In this document: positions 17,536 through 25,822 of the stretch, one piece after another
Layout: each line of letters starts with the position of its first letter
Position numbering within the stretch: the stretch's first letter is position 1
DNA from: Bacillus sp. AFS059628
Lineage (GTDB): Bacteria; Bacillota; Bacilli; Bacillales; Bacillaceae_G
Length of the DNA stretch: 64,000 nt
NCBI RefSeq assembly: GCF_002571225.1
Contig: NZ_NVEC01000049.1
Coordinates: forward strand, 33,442 to 97,441
Direction: 5' to 3'
Notes under the pieces: model-generated
What the model was told of the DNA's origin: nothing
The model's database searches: none
What the model saw: only the letters and a program-made list of their open reading frames with translations
Made by a program: the position numbers and the translations under genes

Positions 17536-17553
17536 ATTTGTCGCGCGACAAAT
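17536..17553. promoter_or_regulatory. 18-base perfect palindrome in the MFS-gene leader
   Basis: ATTTGTCGCGCGACAAAT reads the same on both strands. The CGCGCG core is unusual in this AT-rich genome. It lies downstream of the -10 box, so it could be a roadblock operator or an RNA hairpin in the roughly 140-base leader. Nothing else is seen in 17280-17636 apart from this and the promoter/dyad. Confidence 0.6.
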
Positions 17554-17636
17554 GTATACATTTGATGAAGTTGTTTAGTAGTGATAGAGGCGCTGAACAA
17601 CTTTATTTGTTACTACAATTAGGAGAGGTGTTACAC

Positions 17637-18962
17637 ATGGGGAAAGATATAAGCAACCATTCAAAATGGTTTGTTTTCACATTATATTTTATCGTTTTAT
17701 TAGGACCGATGAATGCGGTTTTATTTAATGTAGCGTTAGAGGATATGGCTCATGATTTATCCATTAGTCAATCGAAGGTAAGTTGGGTTGTAGTAGGTTA
17801 TTCCTTAGTTGTCGGTATTGGTTCGATGATATATGGGAAGCTTGCTGATCGTTATAGTGTAAAAAAACTATTGATTATTTCAATCATCATATTTGTAGCT
17901 GGGTCCATTATTGGATTTGTAAATCAATCTTATGCGATTGTCATTTTTGCAAGATTAGTGCAGGCGAGTGGGGGCGCAGCGTTTATTGCGCTTAGTATGA
18001 TTGCGGTAGCAAAATTAGTCGCTCCTGCTAAGAAGCCTGGCGCTTTAGCGATGATTAGTTCTTCTATTGCATTAGCGATAGGCATTGGTCCTTTAGTTGG
18101 CGGAGCAATTACAAATACATTAGGGTGGCCATATTTATTTTTATTTATGATTATTTCAGTAGTTGGGATTTTTCTGCTTATGAAATTTATGCCAGAAGAA
18201 GCGCATCATAAGGCTGAAGCGTTTCATTTTGATTACATCGGAGCGGTGTTGTTATTTGCATTCATTACGACTGTTTTATTGGGTGTAAATATTAATGGTT
18301 GGCTATTTGTGTTATCGGTTGTTTTCTTATTTTTATTCACGGTCCGTATGAAGAACGCGGAGCATCCATTTATTGATATTGAGTTGTTTACAAATAAACC
18401 ATTTCTTCGTTTAATAACAGTCGGATTTATAATTAATGTGGCGTTATGTGCTAATTTATTATTATTGCCATTACTGTTAGGAAGAGTACACGGATTGTCG
18501 TCGTTTGTTATCGGAATTGTATTATTTGTTGCATCACTTTTCGGTATTGTGTCTAGTTTTATTACTGGAAAAATTATCCCTTCGTTTGGAAATGTGAATA
18601 TGATTAATGTGGCGTCTGTCATCATGATTGTTGGCTTTTTAATTTTAGGCTTTATTCCGAATGGAAGTATAGTCGTTATTGTATTAGCGATTATTTTAAC
18701 GTTTATGAGTTATTCTACCATTCAAGTATCATTGAACACATTTATACCGAAAACATTACATGTAGCTAAAGTTGGAGTCGGTCTTGGTTTATATAATTTA
18801 ATTAACTTTTTCGGTATGGCATTTGGACCAGCTGTAGCGAGCAAAATTATGGAATCTACAGATAGTTATCGTTTGAATTTTATTTTAATCGTTATGTTAA
18901 TTTCTGCTCATTTCTTCTTATTAATTGGAATGTCTTCTTTCCAAAAAAAGATGGAGCAATAA
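17637..18962 (+). CDS. MFS efflux transporter (DHA2/Tet-like)
   Basis: 441-residue major facilitator protein with about 12-14 hydrophobic helices. Motif A is seen as YGKLADRYSVKKLL and motif C-like glycines as SSIALAIGIGPLVGGAI, typical of drug:proton antiporters related to Tet(K/L). The ATG at 17637 follows AGGAGAGG. The reading frame is open for 40 further codons upstream but without a ribosome-binding site. The substrate is unknown. The dyad and palindrome upstream suggest inducible control. Confidence 0.88.
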   Translation: MGKDISNHSKWFVFTLYFIVLLGPMNAVLFNVALEDMAHDLSISQSKVSWVVVGYSLVVGIGSMIYGKLADRYSVKKLLIISIIIFVAGSIIGFVNQSYAIVIFARLVQASGGAAFIALSMIAVAKLVAPAKKPGALAMISSSIALAIGIGPLVGGAITNTLGWPYLFLFMIISVVGIFLLMKFMPEEAHHKAEAFHFDYIGAVLLFAFITTVLLGVNINGWLFVLSVVFLFLFTVRMKNAEHPFIDIELFTNKPFLRLITVGFIINVALCANLLLLPLLLGRVHGLSSFVIGIVLFVASLFGIVSSFITGKIIPSFGNVNMINVASVIMIVGFLILGFIPNGSIVVIVLAIILTFMSYSTIQVSLNTFIPKTLHVAKVGVGLGLYNLINFFGMAFGPAVASKIMESTDSYRLNFILIVMLISAHFFLLIGMSSFQKKMEQ

Positions 18963-18984
18963 ATACGTGCTTTATATAGAAGAA

Positions 18985-19018
18985 ACCGACTTTCATATAG
19001 AAGGCCGGTTATTTTTCT
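18985..19018 (+). terminator. MFS-gene terminator
   Basis: AACCG-A-CTTTC pairs with GAAGG-C-CGGTT (one mismatch), then ATTTTT. Confidence 0.8.
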
Positions 19019-19171
19019 GTCTTGCAAATTATGAAAAAAAGGAGCAAAATAAAAAAGTCCTAGTCTATACAGGTACAAATGAAAATTTTCATACAGAAGC
19101 AGTTTAAGTGAGCGAACTTAAAGTGTGTAAAATATAATGATAAAATAAGATGATGAATGAGAAAACGGGTG

Positions 19172-19981
19172 ATGAAGTTGAATAGAGCAATCGGTGTTAT
19201 CGATTCAGGAGTTGGTGGTTTAACAGTAGCGAAGGAATTAATTCGTCAGTTGCCGAAAGAGCGCATTATATATTTAGGGGATACAGCACGTTGCCCTTAT
19301 GGTCCGCGTTCTCGAGAAGAAGTGCGTCAATTTACGTGGGAAATGACGGAGCGTTTACTAGATTTAAATATCAAAATGTTAGTTATTGCGTGTAATACAG
19401 CAACTGCGGTTGTATTAGAAGAGATGCAGAAACAATTACCAATTCCAGTGGTAGGAGTTATTCACCCAGGATCACGTACAGCTTTAAAAGTGACAAATAC
19501 GTATCATGTTGGGATTATTGGAACAATTGGAACGGTGAAAAGTGGTGCATACGAAGAAGCGTTAAAGTCTATTAATAACCGTGTTATGGTAGAAAGCTTA
19601 GCGTGTCCGCCTTTCGTTGAGCTTGTAGAGAGTGGCAATTTTGAAAGTGAAATGGCATATGAAGTTGTAAGAGAAACGTTGCAACCGCTGAAAAATACTG
19701 ATATTGATACACTTATTTTAGGTTGTACACATTATCCGATTTTAGGTCCTGTTATTAAAAAAGTAATGGGAGATAAAGTACAACTCATTAGTTCAGGTGA
19801 TGAAACAGCGCGTGAAGTAAGTACGATTTTATACCATAGTAAAATGTTGAATGAGGGAGAGGAACAAAGTGATCATCTCTTCTTAACAACAGGAAAAATA
19901 GGTCTATTTAAAGAAATTGCATCAAAATGGTTCGGTCAACCGATTGAAAATGTGAAACATATTCATTTAGAAAAAGAATAA
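19172..19981 (+). CDS. racE: Glutamate racemase (RacE)
   Basis: 269-residue cytoplasmic enzyme making D-glutamate for peptidoglycan (and poly-gamma-glutamate in capsulated relatives). The two catalytic cysteines are in IACNTATA (about 74) and LGCTHYPI (about 185), with DSGVGGLTV at the substrate pocket. The sequence is the B. anthracis RacE2 type as I recall it. ATG 19172 gives the length known for that protein; an ATG 15 bases upstream is possible and the ribosome-binding site is weak (GGGTG). It heads the racE-gerM-rph-rdgB cluster conserved with B. subtilis. Confidence 0.96.
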   Translation: MKLNRAIGVIDSGVGGLTVAKELIRQLPKERIIYLGDTARCPYGPRSREEVRQFTWEMTERLLDLNIKMLVIACNTATAVVLEEMQKQLPIPVVGVIHPGSRTALKVTNTYHVGIIGTIGTVKSGAYEEALKSINNRVMVESLACPPFVELVESGNFESEMAYEVVRETLQPLKNTDIDTLILGCTHYPILGPVIKKVMGDKVQLISSGDETAREVSTILYHSKMLNEGEEQSDHLFLTTGKIGLFKEIASKWFGQPIENVKHIHLEKE

Positions 19982-20000
19982 TAGTAGTACTCATATAAGT

Positions 20001-20030
20001 AAACTCCTGAGAAATCAGGAGTTTTTTGTT
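20001..20030 (+). terminator. racE terminator
   Basis: 10-bp stem AAACTCCTGA/TCAGGAGTTT, loop GAAA, T6 tail. Confidence 0.92.
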
Positions 20031-20111
20031 TGTAAGAAGCACAGCTTGTTCTAAAACATGAAACAGCTCGTATACATAATAGTACAAACTTAGATTTTAG
20101 GGGGGAATGGC

Positions 20112-21161
20112 ATGCCTAAATCCACTTTTAAATGGGTTGTTGGTGCTACTGTGAGTGCTGTTTTACTAACAGGGTGTGGCTTTATAAATCAGGAGAAAGT
20201 AACGGAACAAATTGATCCGCCAAAACAAGTTACGTATACAGAGGGTGGAAAGAAAGAAGTAGCTAAGAAAGATAAGCAAGGACAAATGGTGAATAGAGAA
20301 CTATACCTTGTTGATAAAAATGGCTATGTTGTACCACAAACGTTAGCTATATCTACTCCAAAAGCAAATGAGGTTATTCAGCAAACGTTAGAGTACCTTG
20401 TGAAAGATGGGCCGGTAACGAATTTATTACCGAATGGGTTCCGCGCAGTCATTCCAGCGAATACATCGATGACCCTAGATTTGAAAAAAGATGGGACGGC
20501 AGTCATTGATTTTTCTAAAGAAATGAAAAACTATGCAAAAGAAGAAGAGCGTCAAATCGTTGAGTCAATAGCGTGGACGTTGACGCAATTTAAAGAAGTA
20601 AAACAAGTGCAGTTCCAAATAAATGGTGAGAAATTGGCGAAGATGCCTGTTGGTGGTACACCGCTTGGTGAAGGGGTGAGCCGTGCTAACGGTATTAACT
20701 TCGATGATGAGCAAGTAGCGGATGTAACAAACACAAAACCAGTAACACTTTATTTTATGGCGCAAAATAATAATAAACAGCAATACTACGTACCAGTAAC
20801 ACGCCGCGTTGTAGAAGGAAAAGAAAATGATTATGCAGCAATTGTAGATGAACTTGTAAAAGGGCCGATTCATCAATCTCTTCTGAACGATTTCAATCCA
20901 GGAGTTAAGCTGATTACGAATCCGAAATTACAAGATGGAAATCTTACATTAAACTTTAATGAAAATATATTTATAAACCCAGATAAAAATATGATTTCAA
21001 ATTACGTATTGAAGTCATTAGTTTTATCTTTAACAGAAAAGAAAGGCGTGAAAAGTGTTTCTATTGAAGTAAATGGCAAAGCAAATCTTATAGATGAAAA
21101 GGGTGAAAAGTTAATAAAACCTGTAGATCGTCCAGAAAACGTGAATACAGGTAGTTTTTAA
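20112..21161 (+). CDS. gerM: Spore germination lipoprotein GerM
   Basis: 349-residue lipoprotein with lipobox LLTGC (Cys at about 22) and two GerMN domains (about 85-185 and 220-325). In B. subtilis GerM is a mother-cell (sigma-E) protein needed for engulfment/forespore membrane attachment and germination. GGGGGGAATGGC precedes the ATG. Position after racE matches B. subtilis. Confidence 0.94.
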   Translation: MPKSTFKWVVGATVSAVLLTGCGFINQEKVTEQIDPPKQVTYTEGGKKEVAKKDKQGQMVNRELYLVDKNGYVVPQTLAISTPKANEVIQQTLEYLVKDGPVTNLLPNGFRAVIPANTSMTLDLKKDGTAVIDFSKEMKNYAKEEERQIVESIAWTLTQFKEVKQVQFQINGEKLAKMPVGGTPLGEGVSRANGINFDDEQVADVTNTKPVTLYFMAQNNNKQQYYVPVTRRVVEGKENDYAAIVDELVKGPIHQSLLNDFNPGVKLITNPKLQDGNLTLNFNENIFINPDKNMISNYVLKSLVLSLTEKKGVKSVSIEVNGKANLIDEKGEKLIKPVDRPENVNTGSF

Positions 21162-21289
21162 TCGCCAATAATTTGATATACTTAAGTAAGAAAGGGGAAT
21201 TGCTTTTTGGGTTCCTCTTCTTTTATTGTATACATATCATACATTTAAATTTGGCTATACTAACAAGTAGTTATGAGGAGGTTATTTTT

Positions 21290-22027
21290 ATGCGAGTAGA
21301 TGGTAGAGAGAAAACAGAATTACGCCATATACATATTCATACGAATTATTTAAAACATCCAGAAGGATCAGTATTAATTGAGGTTGGGGATACAAAGGTA
21401 ATTTGCTCAGCGACAATTGAAGAGCGTGTCCCGCCTTTTATGCGTGGAGAAGGAAAGGGTTGGGTAACAGCTGAATACGCGATGATTCCACGTGCGACAG
21501 AACAACGTACAATTAGGGAGTCAAGTAAAGGGAAAGTAACAGGACGTACAATGGAAATCCAACGTTTAATTGGACGAGCATTACGTGCGGTAGTTGACTT
21601 AGAAGCACTTGGTGAGAGAACGGTTTGGATTGATTGTGATGTTATTCAAGCGGATGGTGGAACGAGAACAGCTTCTATTACAGGTGCATATGTAGCGATG
21701 GTATTAGCATTTGAGAAGTTATTACAAGCAGAAAAAGTATCTAAAATTCCAGTGAAAGATTATTTAGCAGCAACGTCAGTAGGAATTGTTGAAGAGCAAG
21801 GTGTTGTTTTAGATTTAAACTATGCAGAAGATTCTAAAGCAGACGTTGATATGAACGTAATTATGACTGGAAAAGGTCAGTTTGTTGAAGTACAAGGAAC
21901 TGGAGAAGAAGCGACGTTTAGCAGAGCGCAGTTAAATGAATTACTTGATGCTGCGGAACAAGGTATTTTCCAACTGATTGACATGCAAAAAGAAGCGTTA
22001 GGCGACATCGTATCTCATATAGAGTAG
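21290..22027 (+). CDS. rph: Ribonuclease PH
   Basis: 245-residue phosphorolytic 3'-5' exoribonuclease that trims tRNA 3' tails. The RNase PH signature runs from [13 protein letters not shown] through [14 protein letters not shown] to the phosphate-binding [18 protein letters not shown] lies 8 bases before ATG 21290; the longer open frame upstream lacks a start signal. First of a tight rph-rdgB-phosphodiesterase operon (11-base spacing). Confidence 0.97.
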   Translation: MRVDGREKTELRHIHIHTNYLKHPEGSVLIEVGDTKVICSATIEERVPPFMRGEGKGWVTAEYAMIPRATEQRTIRESSKGKVTGRTMEIQRLIGRALRAVVDLEALGERTVWIDCDVIQADGGTRTASITGAYVAMVLAFEKLLQAEKVSKIPVKDYLAATSVGIVEEQGVVLDLNYAEDSKADVDMNVIMTGKGQFVEVQGTGEEATFSRAQLNELLDAAEQGIFQLIDMQKEALGDIVSHIE

Positions 22028-22038
22028 AGGTGGAAAAT

Positions 22039-22647
22039 ATGAAACAAGTTGTTGTAGCGACAAAAAATATGGGGAAAGTACGTGAATTTGCCGAGTTATT
22101 TGAGCGATTTGATTTAGAAGTAAAATCATTACACGATTTTCCTCATATTGAAGAAGTCGAAGAAACTGGTGAAACATTTGAAGAAAATGCGATTTTAAAA
22201 GCGGATAGTCTGAGCAAACAACTGAATGCAATCGTAATTGCGGATGATTCAGGTCTTATTGTAGATGCTTTAAATGGAAAGCCAGGCGTGTATTCAGCTC
22301 GTTTTGCTGGAGAGCCAAAAGATGATCAAGCGAATATTGATAAAGTTTTACAAGAATTAAATGAAATACCGTTTGATAAGCGTAAAGCTCGCTTCTACTG
22401 TGCATTAGCAGTAGCTTTTCCTGAAGGTGATAAAAAGCCTGTCATTGTAAACGGGACGTGCGAAGGATATATTTTAGAACAGCGCCGCGGGGAAAACGGT
22501 TTTGGATATGATCCGATTTTTTATGTGGAAGAATATAAAAAAGCGATGGCGGAACTAAGTTCAGATGAGAAGAATGCCATTAGCCACCGTGGACGTGCTC
22601 TTCGTAAATTAGAAGAAAAAATCCCGGAATGGTTTTTAGGAGAATAA
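22039..22647 (+). CDS. rdgB: dITP/XTP pyrophosphatase (RdgB/HAM1 family)
   Basis: 202-residue house-cleaning enzyme that hydrolyses non-canonical purine NTPs such as ITP and [16 protein letters not shown] at the N-terminus binds the nucleotide. [15 protein letters not shown] and IADDSGL hold the metal-binding acids. [10 protein letters not shown] is the C-terminal base-recognition motif. AGAGGTGG precedes ATG 22039; the GTG at 22030 lies in that site and is rejected. Equivalent to B. subtilis YsnA. Confidence 0.96.
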   Translation: MKQVVVATKNMGKVREFAELFERFDLEVKSLHDFPHIEEVEETGETFEENAILKADSLSKQLNAIVIADDSGLIVDALNGKPGVYSARFAGEPKDDQANIDKVLQELNEIPFDKRKARFYCALAVAFPEGDKKPVIVNGTCEGYILEQRRGENGFGYDPIFYVEEYKKAMAELSSDEKNAISHRGRALRKLEEKIPEWFLGE

Positions 22648-22660
22648 GGGAGAGAGATTG

Positions 22661-23164
22661 ATGAAAGCTTTAATCGTAAGCGATAGTCATAGCTCTGGGA
22701 AGGAATTACAGCAGTTAAAAGAGAAATATGAAGGGAAAGTAGATATCATGATTCATTGCGGTGATTCGGAGTTAACGCCTGCTCATGAAGAGCTGCAAGG
22801 TTTCCATGTTGTAAAAGGGAATTGTGATTATGCTAACTTTCAAGATGAAATTGTAACTGATGTAGAGGGCATTCGTTTTGTAGTTGTGCACGGACATCGT
22901 CATAACGTGAAAATGACATTGCAAACATTAGCGTACCATGCAGAAGAGGTAGGGGCGCAAGTTGCGTGCTTCGGACACTCTCACGTATTAGGTGCAGAAT
23001 TAATCGACGGCGTTTTATTTATTAATCCAGGCAGCATTTTATTGCCGCGTCAGCGTGTAGAAAAGACATTTGCTTTATTAGAAATGGATGAAAATCAAAT
23101 TGAAGTTCGTTTTGAAACATTAGACGGACAGCTAGTTGAACAAGCAATTTTTAAAAGAGGATAA
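22661..23164 (+). CDS. Metallophosphoesterase, YfcE/MJ0936 family (YsnB-like)
   Basis: 167-residue calcineurin-like phosphodiesterase with the full metal set: SDSHS (about 8), HCGDSE (about 36), GNCD (about 59), HGHRH (about 82) and GHSH (about 105), then NPGS. Family members hydrolyse phosphodiesters in vitro; the natural substrate is unknown. AAGGGAGAG lies before ATG 22661. Last gene of the rph operon as in B. subtilis (ysnB). Confidence 0.93.
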   Translation: MKALIVSDSHSSGKELQQLKEKYEGKVDIMIHCGDSELTPAHEELQGFHVVKGNCDYANFQDEIVTDVEGIRFVVVHGHRHNVKMTLQTLAYHAEEVGAQVACFGHSHVLGAELIDGVLFINPGSILLPRQRVEKTFALLEMDENQIEVRFETLDGQLVEQAIFKRG

Positions 23165-23272
23165 GAAAAATTATCCTCTTTTAAAAAAGGTGTTGACTTT
23201 ATGTATGGTTATACATATAATAAATATTGTCGATAGGGCAACAGCGCTAACGAAGAAAATGAAATAACATAT

Positions 23273-23346
23273 GCGGGTGTAGTTTAGTGGTAAAACAAGA
23301 GCCTTCCAAGCTCTGGTCGAGAGTTCGATTCTCTTCACCCGCTCCA
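23273..23346 (+). tRNA. tRNA-Gly (anticodon TCC)
   Basis: A full cloverleaf can be folded: acceptor GCGGGTG/CACCCGC, D-arm with GTTTAGTGG, anticodon stem AGAGC/GCTCT around loop CTTCCAA (anticodon TCC), T-arm GAGAG-TTCGATT-CTCTT. The CCA is encoded (23344-23346). Confidence 0.96.
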
Positions 23347-23347
23347 T

Positions 23348-23421
<74 letters not shown>

Positions 23422-23426
23422 CTAAG

Positions 23427-23462
23427 AAAACCTTGTTATCTTTTGGTAACAAGGTTTTTTGT
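23427..23462 (+). terminator. Terminator of the tRNA pair
   Basis: 12-bp perfect stem (23427-23438 with 23447-23458) and T6 tail. A near-identical hairpin recurs at 25784. Confidence 0.9.
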
Positions 23463-23594
23463 TTGTCTACAAATTGATGTATGTGCAAAAGGTGTAAAAA
23501 ATGTAACGTAATATATGGTAATTATTATGTGTAACGGATTAAAGTGCATTAAGAAAAGAGCGCCATTTATGCGCCCTATTCCTCTTATTTAATT

Positions 23595-23945
23595 TCAAGA
23601 ATCAATAGGTTTATGATGGAACTCAAATCCATATCCAGATTCTCCTAACTGTTCACTTACAATATTATAAAACTTTTTCCCATAAAAACTAGGTTCATTC
23701 TGCGAATACACTTGTATAATGAATTGTGTTCTCCCTATTGTACTTGGAACTTTTTCATAGATTTCATCACTTTCAATGAATCCTAAATATGTATTGATTT
23801 TGTCTTGTAAAAGTAAAATGTGTTCATCATCAAGTTCTTCGCTTTTATTCCACTCTAAAGCATCAAAGATTGCTAAGTATACATTATCGTTATTATCCTC
23901 ATCTATTAAAACTAAATCGACTTGATCCGTATCATGTAATGCCAT
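23595..23945 (-). CDS. Putative immunity protein (DUF6572-like)
   Basis: 116-residue acidic cytoplasmic protein. The opening HDTDQVDLVLIDEDNNDNVYL and the middle HILLLQDKINTYLGFIESDEIY resemble, from memory, DUF6572 proteins found next to polymorphic toxins. It starts 15 bases after the WXG toxin gene in the same operon, with GAGGAGG before its ATG, the usual place of the cognate antitoxin. Neutralising that toxin is an inference from position. A truncated copy of its 3' end lies at 25298-25383. Confidence 0.75.
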   Translation of the reverse strand: MALHDTDQVDLVLIDEDNNDNVYLAIFDALEWNKSEELDDEHILLLQDKINTYLGFIESDEIYEKVPSTIGRTQFIIQVYSQNEPSFYGKKFYNIVSEQLGESGYGFEFHHKPIDS

Positions 23946-23960
23946 ATAAAAGCCTCCTCA

Positions 23961-24911
23961 TTATTCTTTTCTTATTACATTTATTTTCGTTGGTGGAATC
24001 TCTTCTAAATGTTCAAATGGTGGTTTGTTCCTACTTTTAACTATTGCACCTGATTCTGCAATTTCAGGGAAGGCTTTTTTCTGATTTTTAGTAAGAGGTG
24101 CAGTAGGTGAAGATTTTAACTCTACTAAGTCAATCTTACCATTTGCGTCCTTGCCTCCTATATCTATACGAGTGCGTACGCCCGATTTTGTTTGTACGGT
24201 TATTTGTTCATTCAATTCAGATTTAGGTTTTTGTTGTTTTATAACCTCGAACATTTTTGTTTCGTATTCTTTACCTGCTAAGCTATTAGCTTTTAAAGTT
24301 TTCCGTTGTTTTTCTAGTGTGGCTGCTGCATCTATTGCATTGGAAACTTTTTTTGCACCTTTGACTACTTTTATTCCCTTACCAACAGGCGTAAGTCCCG
24401 CAAAAACCATGACACCAGCACCAGTGCGTTCCCACCATGAAAGTTTTTCGCCAGTATCGGGATCAACACCTTCTATAACACGTCGTACATCGTATTCTCC
24501 CGATAACTCGCCCACTAGATCCCTAGTAACTTTCTCTAAACTTTCACCATCTTTTTTCGAAGAAGATGCACCAGGCGATGTGTTGTTATTTTCTGAAGAA
24601 GGGGTATTAGCTATAATCTCACTTTCAACTAGATTGCCGTCGTACTCAGCATCTGCCATGCGGAATTTTTCCGCAACTCTTTCTAATTCGTCAGCTATTT
24701 TATCGAATTCCGTTAAAACTGTGAACATTTTCGGTTTAGCTTCGTTAAACATTTGATAGAAATGTTGGCTAGTTGCTCCTGCCCAGTTTGCGGCAATATG
24801 TTCTGTTTGATTGTATAAACCATTATGTATTTGTTCTAAGGTGTACCGTACGTTCTTTACCGTCTTGGCTACTTGCTCTAGACGTTCAGGTGTTACTTTT
24901 ATTTGTACCAT
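23961..24911 (-). CDS. WXG-type polymorphic toxin with PT-TG linker and PD-(D/E)XK-like C-terminus
   Basis: 316 residues. N-terminus (1-100): helical WXG100-like domain with NWAGATSQHFYQMF, the signal for type VII (Ess/Yuk) export. Residues about 135-190: pre-toxin TG segment (RRVIEGVDPDTGEKLSWWER, TPVGKGIKVVKG). C-terminus (about 205-316): a variable domain with RTRIDIGGK and DLVELKSS, the spacing of a PD-(D/E)XK nuclease core (Asp ... Glu-x-Lys). The predicted role is a contact or secreted nuclease toxin against competitors. No type VII secretion genes are in the window, so export would depend on a system elsewhere. Confidence 0.8.
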   Translation of the reverse strand: MVQIKVTPERLEQVAKTVKNVRYTLEQIHNGLYNQTEHIAANWAGATSQHFYQMFNEAKPKMFTVLTEFDKIADELERVAEKFRMADAEYDGNLVESEIIANTPSSENNNTSPGASSSKKDGESLEKVTRDLVGELSGEYDVRRVIEGVDPDTGEKLSWWERTGAGVMVFAGLTPVGKGIKVVKGAKKVSNAIDAAATLEKQRKTLKANSLAGKEYETKMFEVIKQQKPKSELNEQITVQTKSGVRTRIDIGGKDANGKIDLVELKSSPTAPLTKNQKKAFPEIAESGAIVKSRNKPPFEHLEEIPPTKINVIRKE

Positions 24912-25297
24912 ACCATCCCTGCTTCTCCTATAATATTTTTACAAGAAAAGTATACCATATCTATACATTAGCCAGTGTATGTTAAACAAGCGATGAAAGA
25001 ATCTCTTATATATTGTAGATAATAGGTGGGCCGGAAGTTCGGATCTCTCCTGGGACGCTAAAAATTGATGTTTTGGTGTAAGAGATGGGGGTAGGAATGA
25101 AATAGCATAATTAATACGAGTGAAAGATTATCGCAAGAAGTGATTACTTATAAGTTTCGCGTCTAGTTTGGGTTATAATTGTAGCTCATTCTTAATATCT
25201 GTAACCTTTCCTTAGATATTAAGAAGTTGTATATGTAATTCTTTTTCTTAAATAAAAGGAGCGCCGTTTAGCACCCTGTTCCTCATAGTATTTAATT
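24912..25297. other. Non-coding scar region between toxin operon and immunity remnant
   Basis: No credible gene. It contains a degenerate copy of the tRNA-Arg 3' half (about 25027-25061, GGCCGGAAGTTCGGATCTC then the 15-base repeat) and a 10-bp inverted repeat (25191-25200 with 25214-25223) without a T-run. Confidence 0.6.
25047..25061 (+). repeat. tRNA-Arg 3'-end direct repeat, copy 2
   Basis: Exact 15-base match to 23411-23425, preceded by a diverged T-arm. The rest of the tRNA is absent. Confidence 0.8.
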
Positions 25298-25383
25298 TCA
25301 AGAATCAATAGGTTTATGATGGAACTCAAATCCATATCCAGATTCTCCTAACTGTTCACTTACAGTATTATAAAACTTTTTAC
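25298..25383 (-). pseudogene. Truncated duplicate of the immunity gene 3' end
   Basis: About 28 C-terminal codons plus downstream flank of the gene at 23595-23945. The duplicated stretch runs about 25255-25382 against 23555-23680, with only scattered differences. Homology stops abruptly at about 25383, where unrelated sequence begins. No start codon or promoter remains. Confidence 0.85.
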
Positions 25384-25494
25384 CATTCTAGTACGATTGA
25401 GCAGCAGTTATCGAAACTTATCCCCGACAGTGTGTTACAATTAATAGAAGCGGAAAACGAGAATCTCCAATTGACTGGACCTGTGATTGGTTAG
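25384..25494 (+). pseudogene. Orphan 3' fragment of an unidentified gene
   Basis: An open frame without a start, abutting the truncated immunity copy, reads HSSTIEQQLSKLIPDS ... NENLQLTGPVIG and stops at 25492-25494. The composition looks protein-like. I do not recognise the family. It could be the tail of a displaced toxin or immunity gene. Confidence 0.45.
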
Positions 25495-25536
25495 ACAGTT
25501 TAAGAAGGTTGTATAAAAAAGGGAGATGGCGCAAAG

Positions 25537-25737
25537 ATGGCGAGATCAAATGAGAACGATTTAACGGAGAAATTGGCAGAAGGTCACCGAAAATATGGTG
25601 ATGGCAATTTTACAGTACAGAACATCGGTGATGAAACTAACCCGAATTGGACTATCGTAAAAAATGTGAGGAAGGGATCGGCAGGCATTCGCGAAGAGGA
25701 AGATATATTAAGACTGCGATCAAAATATATAAAATAG
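25537..25737 (+). CDS. Small hypothetical protein in the toxin scar region
   Basis: 66-residue, charged, soluble protein starting MARSNENDLTEKLAEGHRK and ending REEEDILRLRSKYIK. GGGAGATGG lies upstream of the ATG. No family recognised. The Gly-Asp-Asn-Phe-Thr-Val-Gln-Asn and Pro-Asn-Trp-Thr-Ile-Val phrases look like a beta-rich small domain. It sits between tRNA-Arg repeat copies 2 and 3 and behind an orphan fragment, so it may be a toxin tail, an immunity protein or a relic. Confidence 0.5.
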   Translation: MARSNENDLTEKLAEGHRKYGDGNFTVQNIGDETNPNWTIVKNVRKGSAGIREEEDILRLRSKYIK

Positions 25738-25769
25738 TACGGAAATGAGCGGAGTGGGAGCTTGAATTT

Positions 25770-25784
25770 CTCCTGGGACGCTAA
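25770..25784 (+). repeat. tRNA-Arg 3'-end direct repeat, copy 3
   Basis: Exact 15-base match to copies 1 and 2. Here the downstream tRNA terminator hairpin is also duplicated (25784-25819), so this copy likely represents the original sequence downstream of the tRNA. Confidence 0.8.
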
Positions 25785-25822
25785 GAAACCCTTGTTATCT
25801 TTTGATAACAAGGGTTTCTTGT
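25784..25822. terminator. Bidirectional terminator, duplicate of the tRNA terminator
   Basis: 16-bp perfect stem (25784-25799 with 25804-25819), TTTT loop. It differs from 23427-23458 by a few paired changes. It also ends the minus-strand gene at 25823. Confidence 0.88.

Noticed and set aside
17497-17565. 22-codon frame from ATG 17497 resembling the start of a MarR protein
   Set aside because: The likeness is short and impressionistic, there is no ribosome-binding site and nothing MarR-like follows the stop.
18925-19107. 60-codon frame overlapping the MFS gene end
   Set aside because: It crosses the terminator and has no start signal.
24151-24756. 201-codon frame antisense to the WXG toxin gene
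   Set aside because: Long but with Ser/Pro/Phe-rich shadow composition, no ribosome-binding site, and the opposite strand encodes clear WXG and PT-TG motifs.
25191-25223. 10-bp inverted repeat as a terminator
   Set aside because: No T-run on either side and no gene ends there.
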